This document shows positions 17,251 to 28,295 of a DNA stretch of 64,000 nt, in pieces. Origin of the DNA: JALZUU01 sp964441245 (GTDB taxonomy: Bacteria; Bacteroidota; Bacteroidia; Chitinophagales; Saprospiraceae); the NCBI GenBank assembly GCA_964441245.1, contig CAYTVR010000008.1, positions 1 through 64,000 on the forward strand, written 5' to 3'. Made by a program: the position numbers and the translations under genes. The notes beneath the pieces are model-generated. The model made no database searches. It saw only the letters and a list, made by a program, of their open reading frames with translations, and was not told where the DNA came from. Position 1 is the stretch's first letter, and every line of letters begins with the position of its first letter.

Positions 17251-18651
17251 CTATTTGACGTGGTTTAATAACCATTCTTTCTCGGCGACCGCTTTTGTAG
17301 ATTGGATGGAGGTTTGTAATTGCTGACGACTTATTTTATCATAGGATTTTAACTCGAGAAGTTGTTTCGTAAAAGCAATCAAATTGAGATAGTTTTCTTG
17401 GTGGTAGCCGATGATTTTTTTACGACGAATAAACTTTTTCATGGCATCCATATGTGATTCTAGTAAGGAAATTTCCTTTAGATCGTAGTATGTTTTTAAA
17501 GCGATAACTTTAGCATCAAGGTTTAGTAATAAATCAGTATAATCTGATTTTTGCAGCAATTTTAAAACGGTTGCATAATTTTTTCTAGCATATTCCAGTC
17601 GAGCCATATTATAGGTGTAAGAACTCTTTTGAAATTGTTCTTCTATGCGATCCTTATAAGACAAGATAAAATTTTCGACCCAGTTATAATCTTTTTGAAT
17701 AAGACCAATAGTGATAATATTCCGATGTGTAAAACGAGAAAGAATTGCATTGTTGAGCAAATATTCCCGTTTGAGTCCTTCCTTATATAAATCTAGCAAT
17801 TCTCGTACTATACGTTTATCACCTTCATTCAATCGCTTAATACTTAAGTTGATCGTCATCAAAAACAAATCTCGAATTTCTACAGCTGGAAAGTGATTGG
17901 CATATTGAAATAGTAATGCTTTTAATTTTTCATAGTAATGAATTTTATCAGGTTGTATCATCGCGTAATAACCATAATAATAAACGGCAATGGCAGGAAT
18001 ATGAAGTAGGTTTTGTGTTTCAATATAATGAATCATTTCCTTTAGCATTCCAAAGTTATACTCTGTCTTATAAATGGTTTGATGAGAAAGAGAAAAACAA
18101 ATCTGTCGTAACTTTTGAGTAAAAAAAGTAATATCAATATTGTCAGAAATTTCTTGAAGATTTTGTGCTCCAGTTCTTTGAGAGCTTGAAGTAAAGTGAT
18201 ATTCTTCTAAAAGAATCTGAGTATGATTGGTATAATATTCCGCATTACGAACTAAGTGTTTTTGTTGCAAATTTTGCGCTTTTTTCAAGCTGCTTTGAAA
18301 ATGTTTAGGTAGGTTTCGTTCTCTATAAATCCGAGATAATTTAATTTGATTTTTGATTTTATCTGAAACATCCATCTGGGCAACCAAAAATTGTTCTAAT
18401 TTTTTAAAACAGTAACTAAAAAGTAATCGGAATTGCAAGTCATCAAATTTTTCATTTGGATAAATTTGATGGAAAAGAAATGGCTTATCAGGAATCATTT
18501 CCATTTTAAAAATAAAGTTGACTAAACTTTCAAAAAGTTGAATTACATCTGTTCTTTGATTGAAATATGGAGAATTAATATATTTTCGAAATTCGCGTAT
18601 TTCTTTAGGCGTAAGGGTTTTTAAAAGTAAAACTAATCGACTATTGTGCAT
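17251..18651 (-). CDS. FRKF-family helical protein, pair 2
   Basis: A 466-residue cytoplasmic protein beginning MHNSRLVLLLKTLTPKEIREFRKY, with PYFNQRTDVIQLF, the YPNEKFDDLQFRLL segment and the C-terminal IRRKKIIGYHQENYLNL block. By eye it is closest to the pair 1 protein along its whole length, as the exoprotein partners are to each other, so the pairs look duplicated as units. It is all-helical, with no recognised catalytic or DNA-binding motif. It diverges from the exoprotein at 18828 with 176 bp between them. Confidence 0.8.
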   Translation of the reverse strand: MHNSRLVLLLKTLTPKEIREFRKYINSPYFNQRTDVIQLFESLVNFIFKMEMIPDKPFLFHQIYPNEKFDDLQFRLLFSYCFKKLEQFLVAQMDVSDKIKNQIKLSRIYRERNLPKHFQSSLKKAQNLQQKHLVRNAEYYTNHTQILLEEYHFTSSSQRTGAQNLQEISDNIDITFFTQKLRQICFSLSHQTIYKTEYNFGMLKEMIHYIETQNLLHIPAIAVYYYGYYAMIQPDKIHYYEKLKALLFQYANHFPAVEIRDLFLMTINLSIKRLNEGDKRIVRELLDLYKEGLKREYLLNNAILSRFTHRNIITIGLIQKDYNWVENFILSYKDRIEEQFQKSSYTYNMARLEYARKNYATVLKLLQKSDYTDLLLNLDAKVIALKTYYDLKEISLLESHMDAMKKFIRRKKIIGYHQENYLNLIAFTKQLLELKSYDKISRQQLQTSIQSTKAVAEKEWLLNHVK

Positions 18652-18745
18652 GAAAACACGGTTTATAAAGCTAAAGTATTCTACAATTTAGTTAAAAAAA
18701 ATACTTTTTATGTTTAAAATATCAAAACTATTAATTTGAGTGAAT

Positions 18746-18769
18746 TACAATTGACGTTTTTTGTATTTG
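18746..18769 (+). promoter_or_regulatory. Bipartite element, exoprotein 2
   Basis: TACAATT, nine bases, TGTATTTG, 58 bp before the start codon. The following TTTTTAGC matches TATTTAGC after the pair 1 element. A TTTG lies 23 bp before the right half, so overlap with an ordinary promoter cannot be excluded. Confidence 0.6.
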
Positions 18770-18827
18770 TTTTTAGCTTGATAGTTGCTGATCTTGAGAA
18801 GGTATTAAAACAATTAATGAAAGCGAT

Positions 18828-21800
18828 ATGAAAAACTGGATAGTATTTTTATTCACTATTATTTTATCAGGAAATGTAATTGGACAAACTTGTATACCTG
18901 ATACTATTTATATTCAAACACAAGAGGATATTGACAATTTCTCCATTTCGTACCCTGGGTGTACTGAAATAATAGGCAGTCTTGGGGTTTCCTCCTTAGA
19001 CCCTAATGACCCCATAACCAACCTAAATGGTTTAAGTCAACTTACTTCTATTGGAGGGATCTTAGAAATCTCTAATTGCGATTCATTGCCAGATTTTACA
19101 GGATTAAATAATCTAAGCTATATTAATGAGTTACGTGTTCTTTCCAATTTTGCTATAACAGATTTTACAGGATTAGAGAGCTTGACCAATGTAAACGATT
19201 TTCACATTAGAAACGATTCTAACTTGGTCAATCTGAATGGACTAAATAACCTTCAGGAAGTATCAGGAAATTTTAATTTGGGTAGTCCAATATTAGACAA
19301 CTTTATTGGTTTAGATCAACTAGCTACAATTGGTGGCGATTTAGTATTAGATAAAGATAGTAGGTTTATTAATTGTCTCGGTTTAGAAGCATTGACGACA
19401 ATAGGTGGAAGTTTCATTGTAGAGGGTAATGTTATAGAGCGTCTTGAAACTTTTGAAGGATTAAATAATCTTGATTCTATTGGTGAAGATTTTTACTTAG
19501 GATTTGGAGGGGCATATACTAATTTTGTTGGGCTGGAAAATCTTAAATATATTGGTAGGCAATTCACTTTGTATTTCACATTACATTTGGAAACACTAGC
19601 TGGGCTTGAAAATTTGCAAGAAGTTAATGGTTTAATTGCTTTCGATAGAAACGAAAAATTAACTTCATTCAGTGAATTAGAAAGCTTAGTTTCAGATTCG
19701 GTAACTTCTTTATTAATTCGTAACAATCCTTTGCTTAGTGTTTGTAATGAAGATTTTGTTTGTGAAATATTAGTTACGGGAAAGCCAGTTTTTATTTCCA
19801 ACAACGATGAGGGATGTAATAGTATTGATGAGGTTATGGATGTTTGTGGTTTTAATTCTATTACAGGAAATATATTTGTTGATGCGAATGACAATTGTGC
19901 ATTTGAAAATAATGAAATACCCCTTGATAACTGGATGATACAAGCAGATGGTTATACTGATTTTTATACCTTCTCAGATTCAATTGGAAACTATAATCTA
20001 TTGGTGGATACGGGTGATTTTGTTTTGAACTTGATAGAACCTAATGCTTATTGGACTACTTGTATTGAAGATGTAACAGTTAGTTATCAGGATTTCAATC
20101 AAATCGATACATTGGACTTTCCTGCAACAGCTGATATAGATTGTCCAGCTCTTTCCGTAGATATTGGAACGCCTCTTCTTCGTCGTTGTTTTGCAAATCG
20201 CTATTCCTTAGAATATTGCAATGAAGGAACAATCGCTGCAACAGATGCTTATATTGATGTTGACTTCGATTCTTTTTTTACGATAAACTCTACGAGTATT
20301 CCTTACACACTAGTTAACGGCCTTTATCGTTTCCAAATAGGTGATGTAGCGGTTTCTGAGTGTAACACGATCTATGTAAATGCAACTTTAGAATGTAGTG
20401 CCGAATTAGGACAAACACATTGCGTTACTGCTAATATCTATCCAGATACTCTTTGTATTCCTCCAGATCCTATTTGGAGTGGCGCAAGTTTGGAATTGAA
20501 TGCTTCTTGCGTAGATGACCAAGTTCAACTTAAAATTACCAATGTAGGGATTGGGAGTATGGTCGAAAGTTTAAATTCGATTATCATCGAAGATCATATT
20601 ATCATGTCACCTGGTGTTGATCCTCCCTTAGGTATTGGTGAAACTAAAATTTTGACTCGACCTGCGAATGGGAAGACCTATAGACTAGAAGTGGAACAAA
20701 TAAAAGGACATCCTGTAATGCGAGATCCTAGTGTTGCAATTGAAGGATGTACCAATGATAGTTTAGCTATTATCAGTTTGGGACAAATCACCATGTTTTC
20801 TGAAAATGATGCTTCTCCTTTTGTCTCTATAGATTGCCAAGTGAACCGTGGTGCTTATGATCCAAACGATAAATCACCATTCCCAAAAGGATTTGGCGAA
20901 GACCACATTCTACTAGCGAATACAGATATTGAATATAAAATTCGTTTTCAAAACACGGGTACAGATACAGCCTTTAATGTTGTAATTGTGGATACGATTT
21001 CCAATTTTTTAGATGTTTCAACCATCCGTCCAGGGGCCAGTAGTCATCCTTATGAATTTGAAATAGGTCCGGATGGAATCACTCAATTTTCCTTTCCAAA
21101 TATTATGTTACCCGATAGTAATGTCAATGAAGTAGCCTCTCATGGTTTTGTTAAGTTTAATATTGCTCAAAAATTAGATAACCCTATTGGAACAGAAATT
21201 TATAACTCCGCAGCTATCTATTTTGATTTCAATGATCCCATTATTACCAATTCGGTTTGGCATAGAATCGGAACGTATGATTTAGAAGATTGTGTCATCG
21301 ATCTTACTACACAAACAGAAGTGGATCGATTTGCTTTATACTCAGAAGGGACATCACTTGATTGTAATGTTTACATCCATTCTGGGACAGAAGATCCCAT
21401 CACGAATCTAGATGCTTTTAGTTCCATCACCTTGATCAATGGCTATTTAAGAATCGAAAACAATGTAGATTTAATTAGTTTGTCTGGGTTGAATAATTTA
21501 AGTGTAAATGGAATCACGAATTTAACGATAAAAGATAACCCGATGCTTTCTGCTTGTAATGAACCAATAGTTTGTGATTATTTGGCAGATGGTTTACCTT
21601 CAATTATTATTGCTAATTCAGATGGATGTAATAGTGTAGATGAAATAAAATTCTTTTGTAATAACCAAGATTTAGATCAAGATGGCTATTATACGGATAC
21701 AGATTGTGATGATACGAATGCAGCAATCAACAGCGCTGCAGCGGAAATTCCGTATAACGGCGTAGATGATGATTGCGATGCGCAGACCTTGGATGACGAT

Positions 21801-22648
21801 TTGGATGAAGACGGATTTGTGTTGTCTGAAGATTGTGATGATACGAATGGAGAGATTAATAGTGCTGCTGCGGAAATTCCGTATAACGGCGTAGATGATG
21901 ATTGCGATTCAAGCACCTTGGATGATGATTTAGATCAAGACGGATTTGTATTGTCTGAAGATTGTGATGATACGAATGGAGCAATTAATAGCGCTGCTGC
22001 GGAAATTCCGTACAATGGCATAGATGATGATTGCGATGCGCAGACCTTGGATGATGATTTAGATCAAGACGGATTTGTATTGTCTGAAGATTGTGATGAT
22101 ACGAATGGAGCAATTAATAGCGCTGCTGCGGAAATTCCGTACAATGGCATAGATGATGATTGCGATGNNNNNNNNNNNNNNNNNNNNNNNNNNNNNNNNN
22201 NNNNNNNNNNNNNNNNNNNNNNNNNNNNNNNNNNNNNNNNNNNNNNNNNNNNNNNNNNNNNNNNNNNGATGATTTAGATCAAGATGGTTTTGTGTTATCC
22301 GAAGATTGTGATGATACGAATGCAGCAATTAATCCTGATGCGACAGAAATTCCTAACAATGGGATCGATGAAGACTGTGATGATGAAGATTTGACAACTT
22401 CTACAGTTCAATTGACAGAAATGTTGTTTTCTCTTTTTCCAAATCCTACAAACGATTTAGTAGATATTATTATCCATGAAAGGGGAAGAGGAGAACTTTC
22501 AATTTTAGACATCTCAGGAAAGTCGATTGAAAAGAAACCATTGAGTCAAGAAATGAGAATTGACCTTTCAGCTTATCCAGCAGGTATTTATATTTTTAAA
22601 ATAAAAATTGAAAATCAAATAAGACGAGAAAAAGTAGTTAAGTTTTAA
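18828..22648 (+). CDS. T9SS-exported surface protein, pair 2 (L-domain + stalk + MopE-like repeats), interrupted by a gap
   Basis: The signal peptide (MKNWIVFLFTIILSGNVIGQ) is followed by leucine-rich receptor-L-like repeats to about residue 340 (GLSQLTSIGG, GLNNLSYINEL, GLENLKYIGRQ). Then come an SdrB-like domain (~344-430), the shared Cys module (~439-675: DIGTPLLRRCF, LGQTHCVTANIYPD), the DUF11-like module (~676-812), a second short L-like segment (~815-940) and acidic 43-residue repeats with a paired DCDD pattern, like the MopE metal-binding motif. The gene ends in a sorting domain (LFPNPTNDL). The 100-N gap at 22168 lies in the repeats. The frames on its two sides do not match because the placeholder length is arbitrary, so this is one gene, not two. 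Confidence 0.82.
21681..22395 (+). repeat. 129-bp coding repeats (43-residue acidic MopE-like units)
   Basis: Near-identical 129-bp units (for example starting at 21798 and 21927) encode DLDQDGFVLSEDCDD, then a SAAAEIPYNG segment and DDDCD. At least four complete units plus diverged end units are present. The Asp-rich spacing suits calcium or other divalent metal binding. Confidence 0.85.
22168..22267. other. Scaffold gap (100 N) inside the coding repeats
   Basis: Exactly 100 N flanked on both sides by the 129-bp unit. The true number of units, and so the protein length, is unknown. Confidence 0.95.
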
Positions 22649-22738
22649 ACAGGATCTAAATAAACATGAGTCATCCCGAATTTTAGAGTCATGTGAAGTG
22701 CAAATGAGTAGCTTTGCAATTGATTTCACTTGTAGAAG

Positions 22739-22823
22739 TAGTAGGTGTTAAGTAGTAAGTCCTCTCAATTCACGTATCATACGCGGTTGAGAGGACTTAT
22801 TACTTATTACTTAACACTTACTA
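22739..22823. repeat. Dispersed long hairpin repeat, copy A
   Basis: A long imperfect inverted repeat with the core AGTCCTCTCAA/TTGAGAGGACT, flanked by TAGTA-rich arms and an 18-nt loop. It lies between the convergent exoprotein 2 and CNNM genes. A second copy with the same core sits at 48265-48363, also between convergent genes. It could act as a bidirectional terminator. Confidence 0.75.
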
Positions 22824-22882
22824 TTTAAAGTCATGAGCTTTATTGTATTAACAATGCTATAGATGTTTGGGGTGACTCATGT

Positions 22883-23950
22883 TTACTCATCGCCCAACAA
22901 ATTTTCTTTTTCTGCCAACTTCGCAGCAACCACTTGCATGTCCTTTGCTTTGTCGACTTCATCAATGATTTCCTTTTTAATAATCTCTTCAATCACATCT
23001 TCGAGCGTGACCACTCCGAGAAAAATACCGTACTCATCAAAGACACAGGCTAAGTGTTTTTTAGAAGTTAAAAAATGATTGAGAAGGTTGTCAAGATGAA
23101 TGGTGTTTTTTATTTTTAAAAAATCAGGCCGAACGAATTTACTTATTGGATGGTTGGCAGAAGGATCGATGCCAAGTAAATCTCGAATCAAAATAATGCC
23201 AATGACGTTGTCCGAATTCTGAACATCAAAAACAGGAATCCGAGAAAAACTTTTATCCTTAATAGAATTCAACAAAGTCATGTCAACAATCTGTTCACTA
23301 TGAAAACTAAAAACGACAGGTTTGGGAGTCAATACATCTTTAGCCATTTGATCAGAAAAGGCTAAAGTTCCTAGTAAAATTCTTTCTTCATCTTCATCGA
23401 TTTCGCTTTCTTCTGCATCCTCATGATGGCGAATGATTTCTTCAATTTCCTTTTTACTCCAAATCGTTGCGAGTTCTTCTCCTAATGCTTTATTCAACAA
23501 CCAAGCTAGTGGAAAAGCAATCGGGTATAAAACGAAAATAAATATTCGGACCAACCAAACAGTATTTGCGCCAAGCGTCAAAGCAAAACGAGAGAAAACA
23601 GCTTGAGGGATGATTTCCCCAAAGATAACAATTAAGGCAGTAGATACGATACCAGCGATGACTCCAGACGCGATAGTTCCTAAAAAAATTGCCATGGTAG
23701 AGTTAACCGCCACGTTGCCTAATAATAAAGTGCATAAAAGCAGATTTCCATTTTTTCTAACCGGATACACTTTCGTTGCGCGTTTATCCCCCAACTTCAT
23801 TTTTCGCTCCAGTGAAGTCAGATTCAAACTGAAAAATCCTAAAGTAAGTCCGCTAAATGCGCCTGATAACAAGACTAAAAAGGCGACAATAAAATAATTT
23901 AATGGTCCTGCTGTAGCGGATAAAATGATTGAATATAGATTGAATTCCAT
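22883..23950 (-). CDS. CNNM/DUF21 membrane protein with paired CBS domains
   Basis: The 355-residue protein has an N-terminal DUF21 (CNNM) membrane domain of three to four helices (residues ~15-150: LLSGAFSGLTLGFFSLN, IFGEIIPQAVFSR), an acidic linker, then two CBS motifs (~205-330: DVLTPKPVVF, FDEYGIFLGVVTLEDVIEEI). It stops soon after the second CBS domain, so the C-terminal CorC_HlyC domain of many homologues is absent. The family is linked to magnesium/cation transport or homeostasis. It is transcribed leftward between cassettes 2 and 3 and looks like an ordinary gene caught inside the cassette array, not part of it. Confidence 0.88.
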   Translation of the reverse strand: MEFNLYSIILSATAGPLNYFIVAFLVLLSGAFSGLTLGFFSLNLTSLERKMKLGDKRATKVYPVRKNGNLLLCTLLLGNVAVNSTMAIFLGTIASGVIAGIVSTALIVIFGEIIPQAVFSRFALTLGANTVWLVRIFIFVLYPIAFPLAWLLNKALGEELATIWSKKEIEEIIRHHEDAEESEIDEDEERILLGTLAFSDQMAKDVLTPKPVVFSFHSEQIVDMTLLNSIKDKSFSRIPVFDVQNSDNVIGIILIRDLLGIDPSANHPISKFVRPDFLKIKNTIHLDNLLNHFLTSKKHLACVFDEYGIFLGVVTLEDVIEEIIKKEIIDEVDKAKDMQVVAAKLAEKENLLGDE

Positions 23951-24052
23951 ATGGGAATTTATTTGTTTAAATATTTGACATCCTGTTTAAGACGTATAAA
24001 GTCTGCAAAGATAACAGAAAGAAAATAATGAACGAGTGATTGAGTCTATAAG

Positions 24053-25450
24053 CTATAATTGTGCTAAGATCCAATCTTTTTCTGAAAGGACTTTAGAGGC
24101 TTCTAATTCAGTGCGGAATTGTTTTTTAGCATCTTTGTCAAATGGATTCAATTCGATCAGACGCCTAGTAAAAGAAATAATATTTCTGTAGTTTTCTTGA
24201 TGATATCCAATGATTTTTTTTCGTCTAATAAAAATATTCATGGCATCTAAATGTGAGGTGAGTAGATCAAATTCTTCTAATTCATAATATATTTTCATGA
24301 GTAAAGTTTTAGCAATTAGATTGTTGAGTAAATCCTCATATTCTGATTTTTGTAACAATGTCAAAGCTTCAGGGTAATTTTTTCTATCATATTCTAAGCG
24401 AGCCTTGTTAAAACTAAAAGTACTTTCGCGATATTTTTTTTCTAAAGCATTTTTATATTGATCAATAAATGTATTCACCCAGTCAAATTCTTTATTCATC
24501 AATCCAGCTGCGACTATATTGTTATAAGTGAATCTAGACAATATATTATCTTCCAGTAGGAATTTTTCGCTTAAACCATTTTTATATAACTCTAAAGTTT
24601 TTGATCGAAAAATTTCATTCCCATCATTGATTCTTTTGATGCAATAGTTAATGGCTAATAAGTATAGATCTCTGATTTCACTTTCTGGAAATTTATCTCC
24701 ATGTTTAAAAATCAATTGTTGAAAATCATTAAAATGAGTTCCATTGTTTGGATTTTTTAGCATTAAATAACAATAGTAATACATAGCTACTGCCGGTACG
24801 GTTAGTTGTCCTTTTTGTTGAGCATATTCAATCACTGCTTCTAGTAGTCCGAAGTCGTAATGTTTTTTGTAAACTTGTTGATGAGCTAATATGTAACAAG
24901 ATTGTCTCAGTTTTAAAATAATAAAAGAAAGATCGATGGTGTTTGATAATTCCTGTAAATAGAGATCCTCTGTTCGTTTCTTGATAGATATAAAACGGTA
25001 ATGTTCAAGTTGAAGTTGATATTTGTCGAAGTAATATTCGGCCCCTCGTAAAGAATCGGCCTCTTGTAATTGTTGAGATGCTCGATAATTTTTTTCAAAA
25101 TGCTTAGGCAAATTACGAAGCCGGTAAGCTTTAGCTAGCTGAATTTTAAATTGAATGGGATTTTGAAAGAAACGATTATACACCAAAAAGTGCTCAATTA
25201 ATTTATGAAGACTACTCATCAATAAACGAATTCGTACATCCTTATACACTTGTTCAGGGAAAAGGTGCAAAGAAATTTTTTCCTTGCTTGGAAATGCTTT
25301 AGATCGTCTTTGATAATTGACTAAGAAATCAAAAAAATCAATCAAGATTTGTTCCTTATTAAAAAAAGGAGACCGAATAAATTTTTGAAAATTTCGAATT
25401 TCTTTTGGATCTAAAGTGCTAAAAAGGACTTTTAATCGGTTGTTTTTCAT
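24053..25450 (-). CDS. FRKF-family helical protein, pair 3
   Basis: A 465-residue cytoplasmic helical protein beginning MKNNRLKVLFSTLDPKEIRNFQKF, with PFFNKEQILIDFFDFL, the FPEQVYKDVRIRLL segment and the C-terminal block LTSHLDAMNIFIRRKKIIGYHQ. It is more diverged from pairs 1 and 2 than they are from each other. No functional motif was recognised. A canonical Bacteroidota promoter (TTG-N20-TATTTTTG) precedes it at 25484-25514. It diverges from the exoprotein at 25656, with 205 bp between start codons. Confidence 0.8.
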   Translation of the reverse strand: MKNNRLKVLFSTLDPKEIRNFQKFIRSPFFNKEQILIDFFDFLVNYQRRSKAFPSKEKISLHLFPEQVYKDVRIRLLMSSLHKLIEHFLVYNRFFQNPIQFKIQLAKAYRLRNLPKHFEKNYRASQQLQEADSLRGAEYYFDKYQLQLEHYRFISIKKRTEDLYLQELSNTIDLSFIILKLRQSCYILAHQQVYKKHYDFGLLEAVIEYAQQKGQLTVPAVAMYYYCYLMLKNPNNGTHFNDFQQLIFKHGDKFPESEIRDLYLLAINYCIKRINDGNEIFRSKTLELYKNGLSEKFLLEDNILSRFTYNNIVAAGLMNKEFDWVNTFIDQYKNALEKKYRESTFSFNKARLEYDRKNYPEALTLLQKSEYEDLLNNLIAKTLLMKIYYELEEFDLLTSHLDAMNIFIRRKKIIGYHQENYRNIISFTRRLIELNPFDKDAKKQFRTELEASKVLSEKDWILAQL

Positions 25451-25483
25451 GGGAAAATTTCACAAAAGTGATAAAAAGAACTA

Positions 25484-25514
25484 CAAAAATAAGTGGTAAA
25501 TTGTTGATAAACAA
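25484..25514 (-). promoter_or_regulatory. Housekeeping-type promoter of FRKF gene 3
   Basis: On the minus strand TTG, 20 bases, TATTTTTG (fits TAnnTTTG), with the -7 element 33 bp before the ATG. It is the clearest ordinary promoter in the cassette region and contrasts with the bipartite elements of the exoprotein genes. Confidence 0.6.
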
Positions 25515-25547
25515 GTCTCTTAATGCTTTTTGATCAATAGATTTTCC

Positions 25548-25571
25548 TACAAAAGGGTAAAAATGTATTTG
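25548..25571 (+). promoter_or_regulatory. Bipartite element, exoprotein 3
   Basis: TACAAAA, nine bases, TGTATTTG, 84 bp before the chosen start. Its position downstream of base 25530 argues against the upstream in-frame ATG there being the true start. Confidence 0.6.
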
Positions 25572-25655
25572 TTTGATTTAAATTTTAATCGCAAATTACA
25601 TTTAGAACATATATCACGTACGCCCGCATACACAACGAACAAAAACCTATATCCC

Positions 25656-28163
25656 ATGAAAAAAATAATAATAGCTACGATTAATAAAACGTATTGGCAA
25701 TTTTGTTTGGCCATTCTGCTATTCATCCTGTGTAGTAGTCAAAATTTATATAGTCAACTCGATACCATCTCTCTTTCCGTATCAAATACTGTTGGAACTC
25801 AACAAGTGGCAGTCGATGTTACGGTAGAAAATTATGTTGAAATCTCATCGGGTCAATTTACTGTTCAATGGAATTCAGATGTTTTGGAATATGATACGAT
25901 CGGAAATTTTGGACTATCTGGAAATCCCTTTGATACCAATCATTTGACAGATGATCTTTTGCTTTTACTTTTCGTCGATGAAGATTTAGTATCGGGTGCT
26001 TCCTTACCCGATGGTACCGTCTTACTAACACTTTATTTCAATGTGATTGGCACAGGAGTGTCTCCGGTTTCAATTGTTGATGATCCTCTTCAGATTGAGT
26101 TTTTTAATATCAGTGAGGGAGTGGTTCCCTATAAAATAAATAATGGTGAAGTAAATGGCGAAGGCGCTTGGGTCAATGGTCAATTGGTCTTTGATCGAAA
26201 TAGAGATTGCTTTGAAACAGAGGAAGAAAATGGGATAGAAGGTTGGATTATTAAATTAAGAGATGAGGTGAATGATCGGAATTATTATGCTACAACAAAT
26301 GCAGATGGTTACTATTCCATTTTTACGGAATTAGGTTCTTACGAGCTGAGTACTTTCCCAGAAGAAATATTATGGTCGCTTTGTCAAAGTAACTTTAGTG
26401 TAGAACTGACGACGCTTGATGAAATCAATTTGATTGATTTTTTGGCACAAGTAGAAGGTACTTTTATTCAAGGTCGAGTATTTAATGATAGTGAAGATGA
26501 AAATTGTCAAGACGATGGAGAAGCTGGTTTTGAAAATTGGCAAGTTATTATAGCGGGTGATATCGATCGAGTGGTGAGTACCAATGAACAAGGAGCGTAT
26601 AGCGTTTTGGTTCCTTCCGGAACTTACGATATCTCTGTTGCCACGCCATTATATTGGCAAGCTTGTGAAGAAGTTGTGACCCTAACTACAGGTGATGTAG
26701 GAGATACCATTCGAGCGGATTTTGCACAACAAATTGAATTTTTATGTCCGCAGATGGAAGTGAATGTTTCGACCTGGTTGCTTCGTAGGTGCTTTCCCGC
26801 TAGGTATCATATTCAATATTGTAATATTGGAACTCAATTAACAGAGCAAGCGAGGATTGAGTTAGCCATTGATGAATTTATGGAAGTTGATTCGGCATCA
26901 ATTCCATTTACCATAGAAAATGATTTATATGTTTTTGAATTGGGTGCAGTTGAACCAGGAGCATGTGGAACTTTTTCTGTGTTTGCGTTTTTAGATAGAG
27001 ATTGTGATCAAACTGTTTTGGGGCAAACCCATTGTGTGGAAGCTCATATTTATCCAGATTCCATCTGTCTTCCTTCTGCAGCAAATTGGACTGGAGCTAG
27101 TATTAAAGTCAATGGAGAATGTATTGGAGATGAAGTGGTTTTTAATATTGAAAATGTAGGCGATGGGAACATGGACGCTGAGATTGATTATATTGTTGTG
27201 GAAGATGCGATCATGTATAGTCCGGAACCATTTCAATTGAATAGTGGAGAATCTTTAGCTCCGATTGCATTAGCTGCAAATGGATCAACTTATCGATTAG
27301 AAGTGGATCAAGTGAATGGTCATCCTGGAAATAGTATGCCAAGCATTTCGGTAGAAGGTTGTGGCCTTAATGTGGATGGGAATTTTACGACAGGTTTTGT
27401 TACCTTATTTCCGCAAGACGACAATGACTTATTTACGGATATCGATTGTCAAGAAAATATTGGTTCTTTTGATCCAAATGACAAAAATGCTTCTCCTCGA
27501 GGTTATGGAGAGGATCATATTATTTTAGAAAATACAGACTTAGAATATTTAATTCGCTTTCAAAATACTGGAACAGATACAGCCTTTACAGTGGTGATTC
27601 GAGATACCATAACAGAGTTACTTCAACTCTCAACTATTCGTCCAGGAGTGTCAAGCCATCCTTATGAATTTGAAATCTATAATGGGAATGTGGTTAAGAT
27701 CACATTTAATAACATTATGTTGCCAGATAGTAATATTAACGAAGCCGCTTCACATGGGTTTTTTAAATTTCAGATCAAACAGCAAGCCGATCTTCCATTA
27801 GGAACAGTATTAGAAAATTCTGCGGCGATTTATTTTGATTTTAATGATCCAGTAATTACCAATACTTCTTGGCATACCATTGGTGAGTTTTTGACCTCTG
27901 ACGAAACCATTTTTGTGGAAGGGGCAAAAATAAAGGTATATCCCAATCCAGTATTAAATCAAACGACCTTTGAATTAGAAGGAGTTGATTTTCAGGAATA
28001 TCATCTGCGCATTTATAATGCAACCGGGCAGCAGATGCGAGAGGATCGATTTAAAGAATCTACCTTCCAATTTGATCGAAAGGGCTTAACAACAGGACTA
28101 TATTTCTATGAAATACTTGGCGATCAACAATTGATCACAAGTGGTAAGTTAATACTAAAGTAG
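25656..28163 (+). CDS. T9SS-exported surface protein, pair 3 (cohesin-like + stalk + sorting domain)
   Basis: The start at 25656 gives a proper signal peptide (MKKIIIATINKTYWQF then a hydrophobic stretch to NLYSQ); an upstream ATG at 25530 would lack one. The 835-residue protein has a cohesin-like beta domain (~35-165: SVSNTVGTQQVAVDVTVEN, QWNSDVLEYD), then two SdrB-like domains (~170-265 and ~268-360). The shared Cys module follows (~364-600: STWLLRRCF, LGQTHCVEAHIYPDSIC), then the DUF11-like module (~602-750: FDPNDK, RFQNTGTDTAF, LSTIRPGVSSH) and a Por sorting domain (KVYPNPVLNQ). Cohesin-like domains bind dockerins in some bacteria, but no partner is visible here. The first domain is of a different kind from those of pairs 1, 2 and 4. 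Confidence 0.83.
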   Translation: MKKIIIATINKTYWQFCLAILLFILCSSQNLYSQLDTISLSVSNTVGTQQVAVDVTVENYVEISSGQFTVQWNSDVLEYDTIGNFGLSGNPFDTNHLTDDLLLLLFVDEDLVSGASLPDGTVLLTLYFNVIGTGVSPVSIVDDPLQIEFFNISEGVVPYKINNGEVNGEGAWVNGQLVFDRNRDCFETEEENGIEGWIIKLRDEVNDRNYYATTNADGYYSIFTELGSYELSTFPEEILWSLCQSNFSVELTTLDEINLIDFLAQVEGTFIQGRVFNDSEDENCQDDGEAGFENWQVIIAGDIDRVVSTNEQGAYSVLVPSGTYDISVATPLYWQACEEVVTLTTGDVGDTIRADFAQQIEFLCPQMEVNVSTWLLRRCFPARYHIQYCNIGTQLTEQARIELAIDEFMEVDSASIPFTIENDLYVFELGAVEPGACGTFSVFAFLDRDCDQTVLGQTHCVEAHIYPDSICLPSAANWTGASIKVNGECIGDEVVFNIENVGDGNMDAEIDYIVVEDAIMYSPEPFQLNSGESLAPIALAANGSTYRLEVDQVNGHPGNSMPSISVEGCGLNVDGNFTTGFVTLFPQDDNDLFTDIDCQENIGSFDPNDKNASPRGYGEDHIILENTDLEYLIRFQNTGTDTAFTVVIRDTITELLQLSTIRPGVSSHPYEFEIYNGNVVKITFNNIMLPDSNINEAASHGFFKFQIKQQADLPLGTVLENSAAIYFDFNDPVITNTSWHTIGEFLTSDETIFVEGAKIKVYPNPVLNQTTFELEGVDFQEYHLRIYNATGQQMREDRFKESTFQFDRKGLTTGLYFYEILGDQQLITSGKLILK

Positions 28164-28179
28164 GCTTTTGCACAAAGTG

Positions 28180-28252
28180 CTGTACTCTTGGTTATCTAAT
28201 TTTTTTTGGAAGATGATGATTTAAAAAGGAGTACAGTACTAAGTGCTTTTTT
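28180..28252 (+). terminator. Possible terminator after exoprotein 3
   Basis: CTGTACTC pairs with GAGTACAG across a 41-nt loop, with a T tract (TTTTTT) 11 bp after the stem. It is weaker than the other terminators here. Confidence 0.4.
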
Positions 28253-28295
28253 GGGATTTTTATTTTAGCAATTCTAATGGTGTTAAAAAATGAGT

